This document shows, piece by piece, positions 45,317 to 58,185 of a stretch of 64,000 bases of DNA. The first letter of the stretch is position 1. The number at the start of each line of letters is the position of its first letter. This DNA is from Trichodelitschia bisporula (lineage: Eukaryota; Ascomycota; Dothideomycetes; Phaeotrichales; Phaeotrichaceae): the NCBI GenBank assembly GCA_010356995.1, contig ML996699.1, positions 62,001 through 126,000 on the forward strand, given 5' to 3'. A program made the position numbers and the translations under genes. The notes below the pieces were generated by a model. The model did no database searches. It saw only the letters and a list, made by a program, of their open reading frames with translations, and was not told the DNA's origin.

Positions 45317-48300
45317 CTACTCCTCCTTCTTCGCCTTCTTCGTCCGCAGCTTCATCATCCCGAACACCAGCATATACGAGCTGATACAAAACAGCGCCGT
45401 GATACCCGTCTATCATCGTCAGTACCGTTCCAACGGACAAGGGAAAACAAACTCACATCTCTCCAGGCGTAGTACTTCTCCTTCAAGTTCGCCTGCATCG
45501 CGAACTCCTTCCCCACACTGTACTGACAATACTCGCACGCCCCCGTCGCCGCCGCATCAACCACATACCCGCCCGCCATACCCACAAAATCATGCATATA
45601 CTCGCCGCACGTCGCATTGCCCGGCAGTGGAATGCGCGTCAGTTCCCTGGCCGCGCACTTGACGGGCGTATCCCACAGGAGCTGCGTCAGCAGCCCGCCG
45701 ACCAGGTACGTGAACGGGTCGAGGTAGTACATCCAGTAGCGCCAGAAGACGTTGATTTGCGCGTACGGCACGATCACGCCGCAGAAGTTGATCAGGCCGG
45801 CGCCGAGGATGAGGGGGTTGGCGAGCGAGGCGAAGTACTCGTTTGGCGCGTAGGTGGCGATGGATTGCCCGATGGAGGTGTATAGGAACTCGTAGAGAAC
45901 CATTTGGAAGTAGACTTGGCCTGAGATCGAGGCGGTCACGGGCATCCCGGTCGTGAAATACCAGCAACAGAAGTAGAGCGTTCCGCAGAGTATAAGCCAG
46001 GGCGTTTCGGCAGCGCATTGGCCCGCGACGAAGGCGGACCAGTGGTACGTCTTGGATTTCTTCTCGCGCGTCTCGAAGATGTCGCGGTTGTGCAGGTAGA
46101 ACGGCTGCATCTGGTTGATGACGCCGGGCGCCACGAAGATGAAGTTGAACACCGCCATAAGCCGCAACTGCATATCGTACGTCGTATTCCCGAGGTTCCA
46201 GAACGTGAAGCCCGCGAAAAGCGCCGCAACAATGTGGAAGTTCACCTTGCTCATCACGTAATCCGGATTCCGCCACAGCCCAACGGACTGCCGCCAGATG
46301 ACAATCTTCGCCTGGAACAGCTTCGGCGTCGCAAAGCTCCCCCCCATCTCTGGATCCTCCACCGGCGGCGTCGCCGTCGCATTCAACTCGTCTATCTCGC
46401 GCAGCATCGCGACCCGCTCCGCCGACTCCTCCCATGCCTGCACCCAGTCAACTCCATCACCCTGCCGGCCCTGCACCACATCAATGATGTGCTCCGCGGG
46501 ATTAACATCCGCAGGACACGGCGCGCCATGGTCGGCAAAGTACCGCAGCAGCTCTGCCGAGCCCTCGCCCGTCTCGCCAAAGTACGTCGTGCGCCCGCCC
46601 TTGGCTAGCAACAGCAACGAATCGAAGGCGTTAAACAGCGTCGCACTCGGCTGATGGATCGTGCACACAACCGCCTGCCCCGCCTCCGCGAGCTTCCGCA
46701 TAAACCGCATGATGTTGTACGCGCTCTGCCCGTCCAGCCCGCTCGTCGGCTCGTCGAGGAACAGCAGCGTCGGGCGCGCGACTAGTTCGACGGCGAGCGT
46801 GAGCCGTTTGCGCTGCTCGACTGACAACCCCGCACCAGGTACACCGACAAGCGCATCTTCGAACTCGCGCATCTCGAGCAGGTCGATGATGTGGTCGACA
46901 TACTGCACCTTCTCCTTGTCCGGGATCGAGTACTTCTGGCGCAGGCGCGCGGAGAACAGCAGCGCCTCCCGCACGGTCGCCGTCGGCTCATGCACGTCGT
47001 TTTGCTCGCAGTAGCCGGTGGTGCGCTGGAAGCTGATGGAGCGCGGAGCGCCATCCACCATGATGCTCCCGTGGATCGTGCCTGCGTCCTTGCGCTGCGC
47101 GAGAACGTCCATGAGCGTAGTCTTGCCGGCGCCGGACGTGCCCATCAGCGCGAGGAGCTGGCCTGGCTTCGCGAAGCCGGAGATCTTGTTCAGGAGCTGC
47201 TTCTGCGCGCCGTGGAAGGGGACGTGGTAGTCGACGTCGCGCCAGGTGAAGACGCTGTGCGTCATGTTAGCGGCCAATTCCTCGCGGGTCGGGCCCTTGG
47301 ACAGCTCGTGCGTGGGGGCGGCGGTGTTCGCGCCCTGCTTGTAGAGCAGCCGGCTGCCGCTGTCCACGTCTTTCTTCTTCTCGTAGCCGAGCGCGGTGAG
47401 CGCGGTGAAGACGACCCACGCGCCCATCAGCACGCCGAAGCTGCGCCAGATGTGGCCCGCGGAGTAGTTGAACTGGGCGAAGATGTAGGCGTCGCCGTGG
47501 ATGACGTTGCCTTGCGAGGACACGGTGGTGCACTGGCGGTATGCGTTGTCCGTGTAGCCGGGCCCGTACGGCACGTACTGCGGAGCGACGCACTCGAGGT
47601 CGAGGCCTCGGTATTCCGTGGCGATGAAGGCTTCGAGCGCGTAGGACGTCGGGTTGAGCCAGAAGAGCCAGCGGAACCAGACGGGCATCGAGAAGAACGG
47701 CAGCAGGTAGCCGGCATACACCATGAAGACCATGATGCTCAAACCAGAAACCAGAGCGGCGCCGCCAAACTTGGAATTCCACGCGCCGATCATGCGGAAG
47801 TACGAGTTCATGCAAAGGGAGTAGGCGAGGAGGACAACCCATTGCGTGAAGAACTTGCCCGCGTCGAACACGAAGTGGCACATGAAGTAATGGATAATCT
47901 CAAACACGGAAATCGACATGACCAACATCGGCAGATCGGTAATAACCTGCGAGATGACGAACGCGGTGGGCCGGTAGAGCGCGAACATCTTGTGCCGGGC
48001 GAGGATCGGGCGCCCGAGGAACGTCGCCGTTGTCTCAGCAAGGGCGTTCATGGCGAAGAAGATAAGAGGGAAGAAGAGGGCACCGGGCCGCAGGAAGGTC
48101 GCAGTACTGTTCGTTGGGAGGTTGTAGAACAGTGAGCCCGAGACGAGGGCTTGAACGATGGCGCTGCTCATCTTCATGACTTCGGAGCGGCGGTCGCCCC
48201 AGATGATCTGGAAGGCACGAGTCGTGCAGGCCATGACCTGATACCACAGGGACGCAGTATACACGCTCTGGTCCCCAAACAGGGGCGTCGCAGAATCCTC

Positions 48301-49657
48301 CGCGATCGCGGCCTTGAGGTCGTGGATTTCGTCAGTGAGAGTGTCGGGCTCGACGAAGTTCGCGTCCCGATAGACGGAGCTCTCCTTGAACCGGCGCTCA
48401 AACTCGTCAGCCGTGTCAGGCACTTTGCCTTCGAAGCCCGGGCGAATCCTGCGCTCCGTCTCGACGGTCACGGATGTCAAGAAGTCGGCAACGGCGCCGC
48501 CAGGAGGGCACGCGAAGCCCATATCCTCAAAGTACGACTTAGCTGTCGCACGCGGCCCGTAGTAGATCACCTTGCCGGCGTCAAGCACGAGAACCTTGTC
48601 GAACTCGTTGTAGATGCCATTGCCAGCCTGGTAAAGCGTCGCAACGATCGATTTGCGCTCTTCGTTAGCCATGCGCCGTAGGACTTTGGCGAAATCGAGG
48701 GCGGTGCTCGCGTCCAGACCGCGCGTGGAGTTATCCCACAGTTGCACTGGCGACTGCGAGGCCATGACCTCGGCGAGGGAGACGCGCTTGCGCTCACCGC
48801 CAGATACGCCGCGGACGTACTCGTTGCCCACCAGGGTGTCCCCAGTGTGGGTAATGCCCAGGTCGCCGAGGATGTGGGTTCTGTTCTCCTCAACATGGGC
48901 GGCGCGGAGCTCGGGGTTCTTGTTCTTGCTCTTGGGGACCTTGTTGCTGAGCGCAAAGCGGAGTGTCTCATTGACGGTCAGAGTCGGGAAGTGGATGTCT
49001 TCCTCGGAGTTGTAGATGATCTGCTGCCGGAAGCTGTGGGCCTCATCGGCAGTTGCGCTGCCGTACCGAACTTCACCTTCGACCTTCTTGTACGAATGGC
49101 GGTTATTTGCCAGGATGCTGTATGGGGGTCAGACGGGAACTAGATCCACTCGAGGGACGTACCGAAGAAGAGTGGAACACCCCGAACCCGGACGTCCGAG
49201 GACGAGAAGCTACAGTATCGTCAGTTGAGGCCTTGTCGAGACATCATCCAGCCGACTCACCATTTCGCCAGGACATATTTGGCCCGATACTTCACTAAGA
49301 ATTGCCTCAGAGCATTAGCAACTGGACTCAAATTCAGGGATGACTGACTCTTTCAGGCGGTTTCTGTGACTTTTGGAAAATGCCGGCCGGGTTGAGGAGG
49401 GACCCAACGGTGTCGGCGAACTCGGCGCCAACTCCGTTCACAATCACCGACACATTGCGGAAGGTGACGGTGAGGCGTTTGGTGCTGGCAACTGTGGTTT
49501 CGGAGACGTGTGACTTCTCAACATCGTAGTCGGGGGCGCGTCCCGAGTTATCAGTGCTGGACCGCGCGCTCTTCTCGTCGGCGATGGGCTCCTTGCCGAT
49601 GTACGAAGATTCGAGACTGGGCACAGCCGAGGCTGCCGACGTGATGTGTTGATCCAT
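45317..49657 (-). CDS. PDR-type ABC transporter (full-size ABCG)
   Basis: ATP-driven plasma-membrane exporter with broad substrates by family. Exons are 49657-49349, 49305-49261, 49209-49163, 49117-45457 and 45409-45317, giving 1384 residues. Splicing of the two small exons (45 and 47 nt) rebuilds NBD1: PGEM, then LLVLGRPGSGCST, the fungal degenerate Walker A with Cys for Lys, at about 123. The NBD1 signature is VSGGERKRVS, near 238. After a first set of membrane helices, NBD2 has GTSGAGKTTLMDVLAQRK at about 790, LSVEQRKRLTLAVE and LLFLDEPTSGLDGQSA, then NPAEHIIDVV. The second helix set ends ITALFCISSYMLVFGMMK and a Lys-rich tail. The N-terminal extension is shorter than in many PDR pumps of about 1500 residues. 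An MFS pump lies next to it on the same strand. Confidence 0.93.
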
Positions 49658-51064
49658 GGGTTACTGAAGCATCGATCCAAATGGCTACAACCAGACACTC
49701 TCGATCACACGGCTGTGAGCATTTAACCACAAACGTGGCAATTGCTATCTGAGTCGCAGGGACATCAAAAACAGCTCCTGAGTCCGTTGGCACGGGCCAC
49801 ACGTGTGGATTCTTCTGAAGCTTCTTCGCCTCTGTCCCCACTATTTCGAAATTCCGTGCCCCTTTGGCAGGGAAATCCGGGGCGCGAACAGCAGCAGTGG
49901 CCAACGGCTTAGCCAATTATGGTCCGGTTGCTGGCTGCCGGAGGGTCGCCGAAGGGTCGCACCATCCCTGGAACGCTACCGACCCGGTTTACGCAAGCTT
50001 TAAGTGGAGACAATCGGCGATAACGGCGGCAACCTGTCGCTCGGCGATAATCTGATAGCAGCACAGCGGAGGGGATTGAATCGGCATACGGGACCGTGGC
50101 ATGGTTCCGCATCTCAAGGCGGGCCGGTGGATGATACCGAGCGGAGCAATGGTGAACAAGCCTTTCAGCCGATCAACGCTTGATGCTTGGAGATTGGAAA
50201 GCTCAAAACTCCATGCTTCCGCACTACTCCAGCAGCATGGGCAATCCATTTCTCAGCCGGCACCTATCGTAGCAATCCGGGCGGGAAACGCGGAATTGAA
50301 GCATCCGGGACGCGCTAATCTGGTAGCGCATAGGTAGCTAGTTTGGTGCGGCTCCACCTGGTTGCAAATCATACATAGATGAGGCGGATCCCAGAAGAGC
50401 TTCTGCGCTTGATGGGCTCCTTTGCGAGAATGCGTCAGAAGTCCAAAGTCAAGACGCGTGTACAGATGAGAGGTTGAAAAGCGGAGTTGTAAGATGTCGT
50501 CAGCCGGAACATTGAAAAAGCGGTTGCATGCGCACAGTTACCCGTATGCGGCCATGCCAAGGTTCTTTCTTCTTCCTTTCTCGATGCCGGACGACGTGCA
50601 TACTTCGTACTCGTAAGCACGATATGCACGCGCGAAGACGGCATGCATGTAGTCGTAGTTACCACGCTTCGGTAACTGACAAGCTGGAGAGTGGCAGAGC
50701 GGAGTGAGAGGGCAAATGAAGATGCGAAGAGTATAAGGGGCGCCGCAGTTGATGCAAAGGGAGCAGTGAGGTGGTCTGGGAAGTGATATACGGACTCCGG
50801 TGCCATGTGCTGTTGCGCGTAGTTGATTTTTGAGGCAAGACTACTCTTGCACATAGCAAGTTCTGATGTGGGTCGTGCCGGCAGCGGGGTGCTGCTTGCC
50901 CACTGCGATTGCCCTAACCCACGCATCGGCGGCCACGCTCTACGATCAGATCCGCTCATATCAGATCCACCGATTGCAACAAAGTTCATTCCATCATTCA
51001 GACGTTATCTAGAGACAGCACCCTATCTTCATCAACGCGCAGCCTAACACGTCGCACCAGCATC
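49658..51064. other. 1.4-kb promoter region of the ABC transporter
   Basis: Between the ABC gene start and the MFS gene end, both on the minus strand. No supportable gene. Frames on either strand lack protein-like content. Confidence 0.5.
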
Positions 51065-53115
51065 TCACCTCTTCCTTCCCCGCTCCTCCTCCACGGGCAC
51101 CGGTAGCATCCCCTCCGCCTCCTCCTCCTCCTCCCCATCAAGCACAATCTCATGCCCACTCCCCTCCCTCACAAACATCCCCGCAAAATTGTTCGATATA
51201 GCAATAATCCCCAAAAACCAGTACCCTGTCCCAATAACCCCCCACTCAATGCCCCGGCCGTACAACGTCGCCGCCACCGCCGGCCCAATCGTCCGCATCC
51301 CCGACGACACAGATTGACCCACGCCATGCAGGGTCCCCAGCACGCTCGGATGCGGACACGAATTATTCACCAGGATGACCATGGCCGGCAGCGCGAACGT
51401 GCGCGCCAGCACCTGCACCGCCAGCACCACGGTAATGCCCCCCCATATCCACACCCCGTTCGCCGCGGCGGGGGGCGCCGTGCTCGACGGCAGCAGCGCC
51501 AGGTACGGCGCTATGAAGTACGCAACCGGGAAAAGGAGCAGCGCGTACCGGTAGCTGCGCTCGGTGCCCAGTCTTGCCGATACGCGCGGGTAGACGAAGA
51601 GTTGGATGACGATGCCGATGGCGCCGAGGATGGAGAGCGCGAGGCCGATGCGCGCGGGGGGCATGGCGAGGCCGCCCGTGAAGTGGAAGGGGGGGGATTG
51701 GATGTGGCCCGGCGGGTAGGGGTTGGCGGGGTCGAAGCGCGGGGTCGAGAGGAAGAGGAACCAGAGGTTGTTGAAGGTGCCGACGTGGATGGCCATGAGG
51801 CCTTGGGCGAACATGGTGAAGACGACGTTGCGCGTCCAGATGCGCCGGAAGGGGAGCTTGCGGCGGGAGATGGGCTTCTTTTTGCGGGGTTGGAGCTCGA
51901 TGTCGTTGTGGGCTGAGCCTAGTTCGCCGGGCTCGTCGGTGGGGAGGGAGGCGTAGTTCTGGCTGGACTTGCGGGATATGGTTCGCCATAGCCAGCGGCC
52001 GAGCTGCTTTCCACGGTCGGGCCGTTCTTGCAGAGCGTGATGCGTCTGGCTTTGTTAGCAGGGGACATTCCACTCGGCGCTGACATACCTCGTCGAGACC
52101 GAGAAACAGGGCCGTGGTCGATATGATCAAGAACATCGCGCTGACCAGATTCGGCAGGGCATACGGCCACCTCGTCATCCACCAGACGCCATTCTCACCG
52201 CCGATCAAAGACCCAGGACCGAAGATTCCCGGATATTGGCCGACAGGATCGGAGAGCAAACCGCCTGCACACGTTAGCCGCCGGCCGTACCCGAAGACTA
52301 AAGACACGAACCGAGCATCGGGCCGATGATGACACCAACATTGAACGTCATCGGCAGGACCATGAACGCCCGCGACTGATACTTCTTCTCCTTGATGATT
52401 TCGGATATCATCTGCTTTTGTTAGCGAGGCCAGAGGTGCAGAAGGGGCTGCATACGGTTCTCATAACCCCCACATTCCCGTTCAACGCCCCACCGATGCT
52501 CCTAAAGATCATAGCCGTCCAAAACGTGCTCGCGAAGCCAAATCCCAGCGCAGACACCATAGTACCCAGTAAACCAATCATGATGACATTCTTCCGGCCA
52601 AACTTCTCCGAGTCCGCCGCCCGTCCCCACGCCATAGCAGTCAGAAACTGGGCCGCCGTGAACGAAGCCTGCATCATGCCCGCCTGGCTCGAGATAACCG
52701 AGTCCGGCAGCGATGGATCAAACGACTTGAGCTGGTAGTACATATAAGACTGCAAAGACGTCTGCGTGAGGGGCTCGGACAGGCGCGCAATCGTCAACAA
52801 CGCGAGTTGTTCCTTGCGCGGCAGCTGCGACCACGACGCCGTAACCTTCTTAGCTGGCTTCTCGGGCACGGGCGGGGACTCGGGCTCGGGGTCGTGGTAG
52901 ATCTCGGTGAGGGCTTCTTTCTGGAGCTGCGAGCTTGAGGACGAGGACGTGCTCCAGCGGCCGTATATCTCCTTGGCTTCGGCTTCGACATCGCCGGTGA
53001 GGGTGCGACTTGATGATATGGTGCTGCTTATTGAGGTCGAGGGGGCGTGGTGCGAGACCCCGGTGGTGGCCGCTTGGACTGACGGATCGTCCCGCGGGGC
53101 ATGGTGGGCGCTCAT
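51065..53115 (-). CDS. MFS transporter (DHA/YCR023C-like)
   Basis: Exons are 53115-52456, 52411-52312, 52264-52089 and 52045-51065, giving 638 residues. A cytosolic Ser-rich N-terminus of about 110 residues precedes helix 1. The loop 2-3 motif reads GRAADSEKFGRKNVIMIGLLG, the MFS motif A pattern. Then come RSIGGALNGNVGVMRTMISE, MTFNVGVIIGPMLGGLLSDP, a long basic central loop (LQPRKKKPISRRKLPFRR) between helices 6 and 7, and six further helices. The acidic run GEEEEEAEG sits near the C-terminus. The N-half sequence resembles fungal YCR023C/ZIFL-type carriers. The transported compound is unknown; proton-coupled efflux is likely by family. The first intron is only 42 nt. Confidence 0.88.
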
Positions 53116-54553
53116 TCAATCTGAGGGGAGGAAGCGGGGTGAGCTAGTGGGCAAGGCTGGGCTGGGCTGGCAAGGCTGGAACGCGGAAGCGACGACTTTT
53201 TGGAGTCCGGATTTTCAATGAGGATGGGAATTGGGATTGAGGGAAATCTTCAAACAAAGAGTCAAGCGGGAAGATCGGGGTTGATGGCAAAAAAGCATCA
53301 GAAGGCGAAGACGGCATCCGGATTCTGGGCAGGCTTCGTCGCGTGCCTGCATGGTTGCCGCACTGCGCATCGGGCCAGTGAGGGGGCATGATTGAGCGAT
53401 GTGCAGCATGGGTTCTGCGGATGCGCACTGCAAAGCCGACGAGTCCGGTCAGAGAAGCGGGAAGAGATTTTCTTGGAGAGCGGGTTCGGTGGCCGATGTG
53501 GAGCGGTAGCGGTCCGGGTAGGGCGATGCGCATGCCGATTTGCCCCCGGCCGTTGGTTGACAACCCGGACAACAACCCGACCTGGAGATAAAGGTGCAGA
53601 TGGGTATCTGGTCGTCGATACCCCGCGTTTTGGAGAGTTGAGTCCATGGAGATTCATGCCGTCATGACGATGTTAACACGTGATACCTCTCTGTGAGTTG
53701 AGTTGGTGTTTTCGGTTCATCCATCACGTCGTCTTCTTCTCTCCTTGCTGTCCCTTGCTTCGCGGAATACGTAGCAATGCCAACCTCTTTAAAAGTCCGC
53801 TCATGTCAGATGCCTTAGCCATCAACCGAACGCTTCCCCGCCCTCATTTTTGCTGACGGGAAACGGTCATCCGTCCGCACGGCCAATGTAAGTCGCCTTG
53901 TTACACAACAATCTCGACGATCGGTCTGTTGCTGTTCGACGGCGCCAGTACTAGCAAACTAGGGGCGTCCTAGGACCGTCTCTTGAATATCCTAAAAATA
54001 GCCTGGTTGATATGGGACTTCCCGTCGTCGAGTCTGAATTCTACATCTGTAAACTCCTTCAACATAACTCTTTTATTCCCACTTCTCTCTTTCCAGTGTC
54101 GCATTTCACGCCTCAAGGTCACCATCAGCACGCATTCGCATTGCAAATTCTGTGGCGCGGCCGTCTCAGCCCCCAAAACCACCCCGTCGGCCAATCCGAG
54201 CCCTATACCGCCCGCACTATATGCACCTCCTCACATCAAGCGCCGACTCAGCCCCAGAAAGCTTTACTTAGCAGATCACACTTTCACCCATCGCATCTCT
54301 TTTGCGCAATAAGCCCTCCATCGCTCCCATCTCCGACCCCGTCCTGCCCTCTTTCAACCATCGTGAACGCGTATTCTCGCATCATTGTGTTCCATCCAAC
54401 GCGACGCTGAAGCGGCACACCTCCCCGCGACACCACCGCATGCGAACACCCCTTTTCCGCGATCCCTCACTTTCTCACGCGCGCCCGCGCCGCGCTCACC
54501 ACAGCCCACGCCCTCCCAGCGCAAATCCCTTTAGACCTCTCATCCCATCAACC
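53116..54553. other. divergent promoter region, MFS and protease-like genes
   Basis: No supportable gene. A C/T-rich leader covers about 54,050-54,550. Confidence 0.5.
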
Positions 54554-56346
54554 ATGCCCCTCTCACGGCGCGCACCCCTCTCGCGGCGCGCAACCGTCAT
54601 CCCCGCCCCCATCGTCGTCTCCCCCAGCACCATATTCGACGGCAACGACGGCTCCTGGTCCACCTTCTCCATCAACGTCGGCACACCCCCACAACCCTTC
54701 CGCCTCCTGCCCTCGACCGAAGGCTCCGAAACCTGGGTCATCAGTCCGGGCGGGTGCACGAGCGCCGACCCCGCGAATTGTCCTGATACCCGCGGGATCA
54801 GTCCCGCGAACGGGCGCGCCAGCCCGGGTTTCCTTGCGAACCAGAGCTCGAGTTATCAGGCTAATGGATTGTATGACTTGGGGCTGGAGAAGGGGCTCAG
54901 GCTGAAGGGGAATGGGGAGTATGGGTTCGATGTTGTGGGGCTTAATGGTGGGAATGGGTCCGCCGGTGGGATCAGTCTGGATAATCAGATTATTGCCTCG
55001 ACGCCCGCGGCGGATTACTGGCTTGGACTTTTTGGACTGGGTGTCCGGCCGACGAGCTTCACCAGCAGCGGGAAGAACAAGAATAGCTTCGTGCAGTCGC
55101 TCAAGGCGCAGAATTTGATTCCCAGCGTCGCATACGGGTACACCGCCGGCGCCAAGTACCGTAAGTAGTGTTGTCCAGCGCGTACATCCGTATATGGGCT
55201 GTAACTGACAAGTCAGAAAACGGCGGCACACTTGGCAACCTCGTCCTCGGCGGCTATGACAACTCGCGCATCAAGCGCCCCATCTCACTCCCCATGACAC
55301 AAGCGCCCGACCGCGCCCTCCGCGCCGGCGTCCAATCCATAATCACAAGCGGCGACCTACTCGGGCAAACGCGCTCCTTCACCGCCACGATCGGGGGCTA
55401 CTTCGCCGTCGTCGACTCCAGCGTACCGCACATATGGATGCCGCGCCCCATCTGCGACCAATTCGAGGAAGCATTCGGGCTGACGTACGACCCGCTGTCC
55501 GATCTGTACCTCATCAACGACACGTCGCACGCGACGCTGCAGAAGAACAACCCGATCATCACATTCAAGATCGGCGGCCAGTCCTTCGACGACGGGAACA
55601 GCACGAGTATCGCGCTGCCCTACGGCGCCTTCGACCTGCAAATCGGATACCCGGTCTATCTGCCCACGCAGAACTACTTCCCCATCCGCCGCGCCGCGAA
55701 CGACTCCCAGCTCACCCTCGGCCGCACCTTCCTCACCGGCGCCTACCTAATCGTCGACCCAGAGCGACAAAACTTCACCCTCGGGCCCGCGGTCTTCGGC
55801 AACCCCCTCCCCAAGCAGCAAATCGTATCCATCCGCTCCCCCACCTCCAATTCCTCCAAATCCCCCTCCGGCATCTCCACCGGCGCCATAATCGGCATCG
55901 CAGTGGGCGTCGTCCTCCTCCTCGCCCTCGTCGCCGCGGCCTTCTTCTGGCGCCGCAAAAAGCAGCAAAACAAACGCAAATCCATCGCCGCCGCTGAACT
56001 CTCCGCCGCCGAGCGCGCGCGCCACGAGAGCGGCAAACCCGACTACACCGACGGCGGCGCCGGCGCCGTAGAAATGGGCGCCTCGTCCGAAAACACCCGC
56101 CACGAACTCGCCGTCCCCCAAACGCCGGGCACAGCTGGCTTCTACGCCGAGCGCAAGGACACGCCGCACAGCTTCGCATCCGAGCTGCCGACCCCGAGGC
56201 CTGTGTTCGAGATGATGGGGGATGTGCCTATTGCGGGGGGCGTGAGCGGGACGACGACGCCGCGGTTTGGGGGGAGTAGTCCTGGGTTGACGCCGACGGG
56301 GTCGAGTCCGGATCTAGGGGCGGGGAGGGGGGGAAGGAGGAGGTGA
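54554..56346 (+). CDS. aspartic-protease-like membrane protein, probably catalytically inactive
   Basis: Exon 1 is 54554-55160, the intron is 55161-55216, and exon 2 is 55217-56346, giving 578 residues. The pepsin fold is recognisable: FSINVGTPPQPFRLLPST, GLFGLGVRPTSF, GTLGNLVLGGYD, LTLGRTFLTGAYLIVD. The first active-site motif, normally DTGS, reads STEGSETWVI with no Asp; the second is VVDSSVPHIWMP. A single helix at about 422-445 (GAIIGIAVGVVLLLALVAAA) is followed by basic residues and a long cytosolic Pro/Ser/Thr-rich tail. This suggests a surface protein that binds and does not cut, or a sensor (inference). No signal peptide is visible at the chosen start, which is unexpected for this topology, so an upstream exon may be missing. 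Confidence 0.78.
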
Positions 56347-56910
56347 CGTGAGGAGGGGGATGATGTGCCGTTGTTGCCGATCACCAGGAGGGGGTGATAG
56401 GCTAGCGCGTTGTTCCCAGCGGTTTTTGAGTGCGTGTGTTTGGGGGGTTTGGTGTTGGTGGGGCCTGGACTGCTTGTACATACCCTTTTTATCGCGATGG
56501 TGTAATATGTATACGCTCCCTGGATGGAGGACGGTGGGTTGTACTGTATGATGGGACGAGGCGGCGTAGTGGCGGCTTACGGGTACTTAATTTCAATGTC
56601 TGATTGTGTTCTCATATTTTGATGTTTTGTTCAATTCGTGCTCGTCTCGCGGCATATAACCCAATGCCAATCAGGGTAGACCATCTCTCGCATCTGTACA
56701 AATCATGGTATCCAACCCATTACAGTAAATCGTTCAGAAACCCGCTATCATATCAGCGTCCCAAAACGCCGCCCATGCCCGCCATGCTAGAAAAAAACCA
56801 TACAATGCACGCTCTCGCAATTCGCGAGGCACCCATCAGCCGTTATATCGACATATCCCGCGCCCCTTTTGTTCGTCGTATTATGATCGTTGGTGTTGGA
56901 GAGGGAGAGA
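56347..56910. other. intergenic region between convergent genes
   Basis: 3' flanks of the protease-like gene and of the microprotein gene. Nothing else is seen. Confidence 0.5.
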
Positions 56911-57066
56911 TCATGAGTCCACGCGGCTGCTGCTGACTTCGCTCTCGGTGTCGCCGCGGCGCGCTATGCCCATCCGGTCCTGGAGCACGAAGATGAGGTA
57001 GCCAACGAGGGCGATGGCGATGAAGAGGAGGAGGACGATGAGGAAAATGACGATGTTGCGCTTCAT
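56911..57066 (-). CDS. 51-residue single-pass membrane microprotein
   Basis: The ORF starts with ATG in a strong context (ccaaccATGAAGC) and reads MKRNIVIFLIVLLLFIAIAL, then VGYLIFVLQDRM and a polar tail GIARRGDTESEVSS. It has one hydrophobic helix of about 22 residues, a positive N-terminus and an acidic/Ser tail. A CT-rich leader of about 150 bases precedes it. I do not recognise a family. The helix plus amphipathic polar tail argue for a real small membrane protein over chance. Confidence 0.5.
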   Translation of the reverse strand: MKRNIVIFLIVLLLFIAIALVGYLIFVLQDRMGIARRGDTESEVSSSRVDS

Positions 57067-57579
57067 GGTTGGGGGTTGGGGGGGTTTTGTGAGAGGGTGA
57101 GGTGGGGAAGGCTGAGAGGAGAGAGAGGTGGTGGAGTGGAGGGTCGAGGGGTGGAGAGTGTAGAGTTTTGCGGGATGATGCGAGTGTCTTTCGAGAAGTA
57201 GAGACTCGGCGTAGCCAAAATGTGTATGCAAAAGCGCAGTTGACCTCGTTGTTGTAGTCAAAGCTGTGAGTTGCAAGATCTATCCACTCTGTCAGCCTCA
57301 TCCAAAAAGGCCGCAAAGAGCGCTGCACTTACCAAAACTCAGCAACAGTGCAGCCAAAAGTCGATCAAGCACAGCGCCGTATAGTCTCAATATCCTCAAT
57401 CGTAAGGTCGTAAAGAGGCAGCAAGTTGTCAGTGATGCACCAAGTCTTCAGATGGCCTTCCCAAAACACCGCCCAACACACGCACTTTTATTCCTCCCCA
57501 GCGACGGAGGTTGGAGGGGTTGGGCCAAACCGGCCACAACACACGGCACCAGCCACTGTGTGTGGGCGGGGCAACGCGC

Positions 57580-57638
<59 letters not shown>

Positions 57639-58185
57639 GGCTGGGCATTGCGGGCGGGCCGACGCCTCGCGTCCCTCCGACTCCACTTAAAGCACGCGTG
57701 GGCGCGTTTCGGGGACGAGGAGGAGATGAAATAAACTGCGGAAGTGGACGTAAAGTGCGTCGGCGGTTGATTGCTACTAAACACGAGCTGCGCCTGCGGT
57801 GATGCTGTTGTGGACTGGTTATTCCGAGGGGTTCGGGGGAGACCCGTGTGGCTGGGCCGAGGCTTGGCGCCTGGAGGCGGCCCGGGGGCGCTAGTGACGG
57901 GGCCCGAGTTTGGATGATCGTCGGGCCGCGATTGTACTTGATTGAGCGCACTTTGCAAAAGCAGGAGTTCAGAAAAGGATGCGTCAGAGGCGTTGCCGGT
58001 GGCATTTCTCGCTGTTGCGGTCGGCTACTATGACAACGATGGTTCTGGACCGCTGTGGACAGGATCCTGGTTTCCATGAGGTAGGCGGCCGACTGACCCT
58101 GACTTCGATCATACTCGGGGCATCGAGGATTCATGATGACCCGGCACGAAAGGGAGCAGTACGTACATCATCAACTTTCCTTTAG
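57067..58185. other. intergenic region with extreme G run
   Basis: Leader of the microprotein gene, then a GC-rich stretch containing the 56-base G run. Reading frames across the run are only Gly or Pro homopolymers and are not genes. Confidence 0.6.
57582..57637. repeat. homopolymer of 56 consecutive G
   Basis: An uninterrupted G run between cgcgccc and tggctggg. Such a run can form stacked G-quadruplexes and is mutationally unstable; its exact length in the genome is uncertain because sequencers miscount long G tracts. Confidence 0.95.

Noticed and set aside
45592-46608. Long plus-strand frames opposite the ABC transporter
   Set aside because: Antisense shadows of a GC-rich coding region.
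51152-51916. 254-codon plus-strand frame opposite the MFS gene
   Set aside because: Arg/His/Pro-rich antisense shadow of transmembrane coding sequence.
57429-58134. Frames with long Gly or Pro runs
   Set aside because: They are translations of the G homopolymer and not genes.
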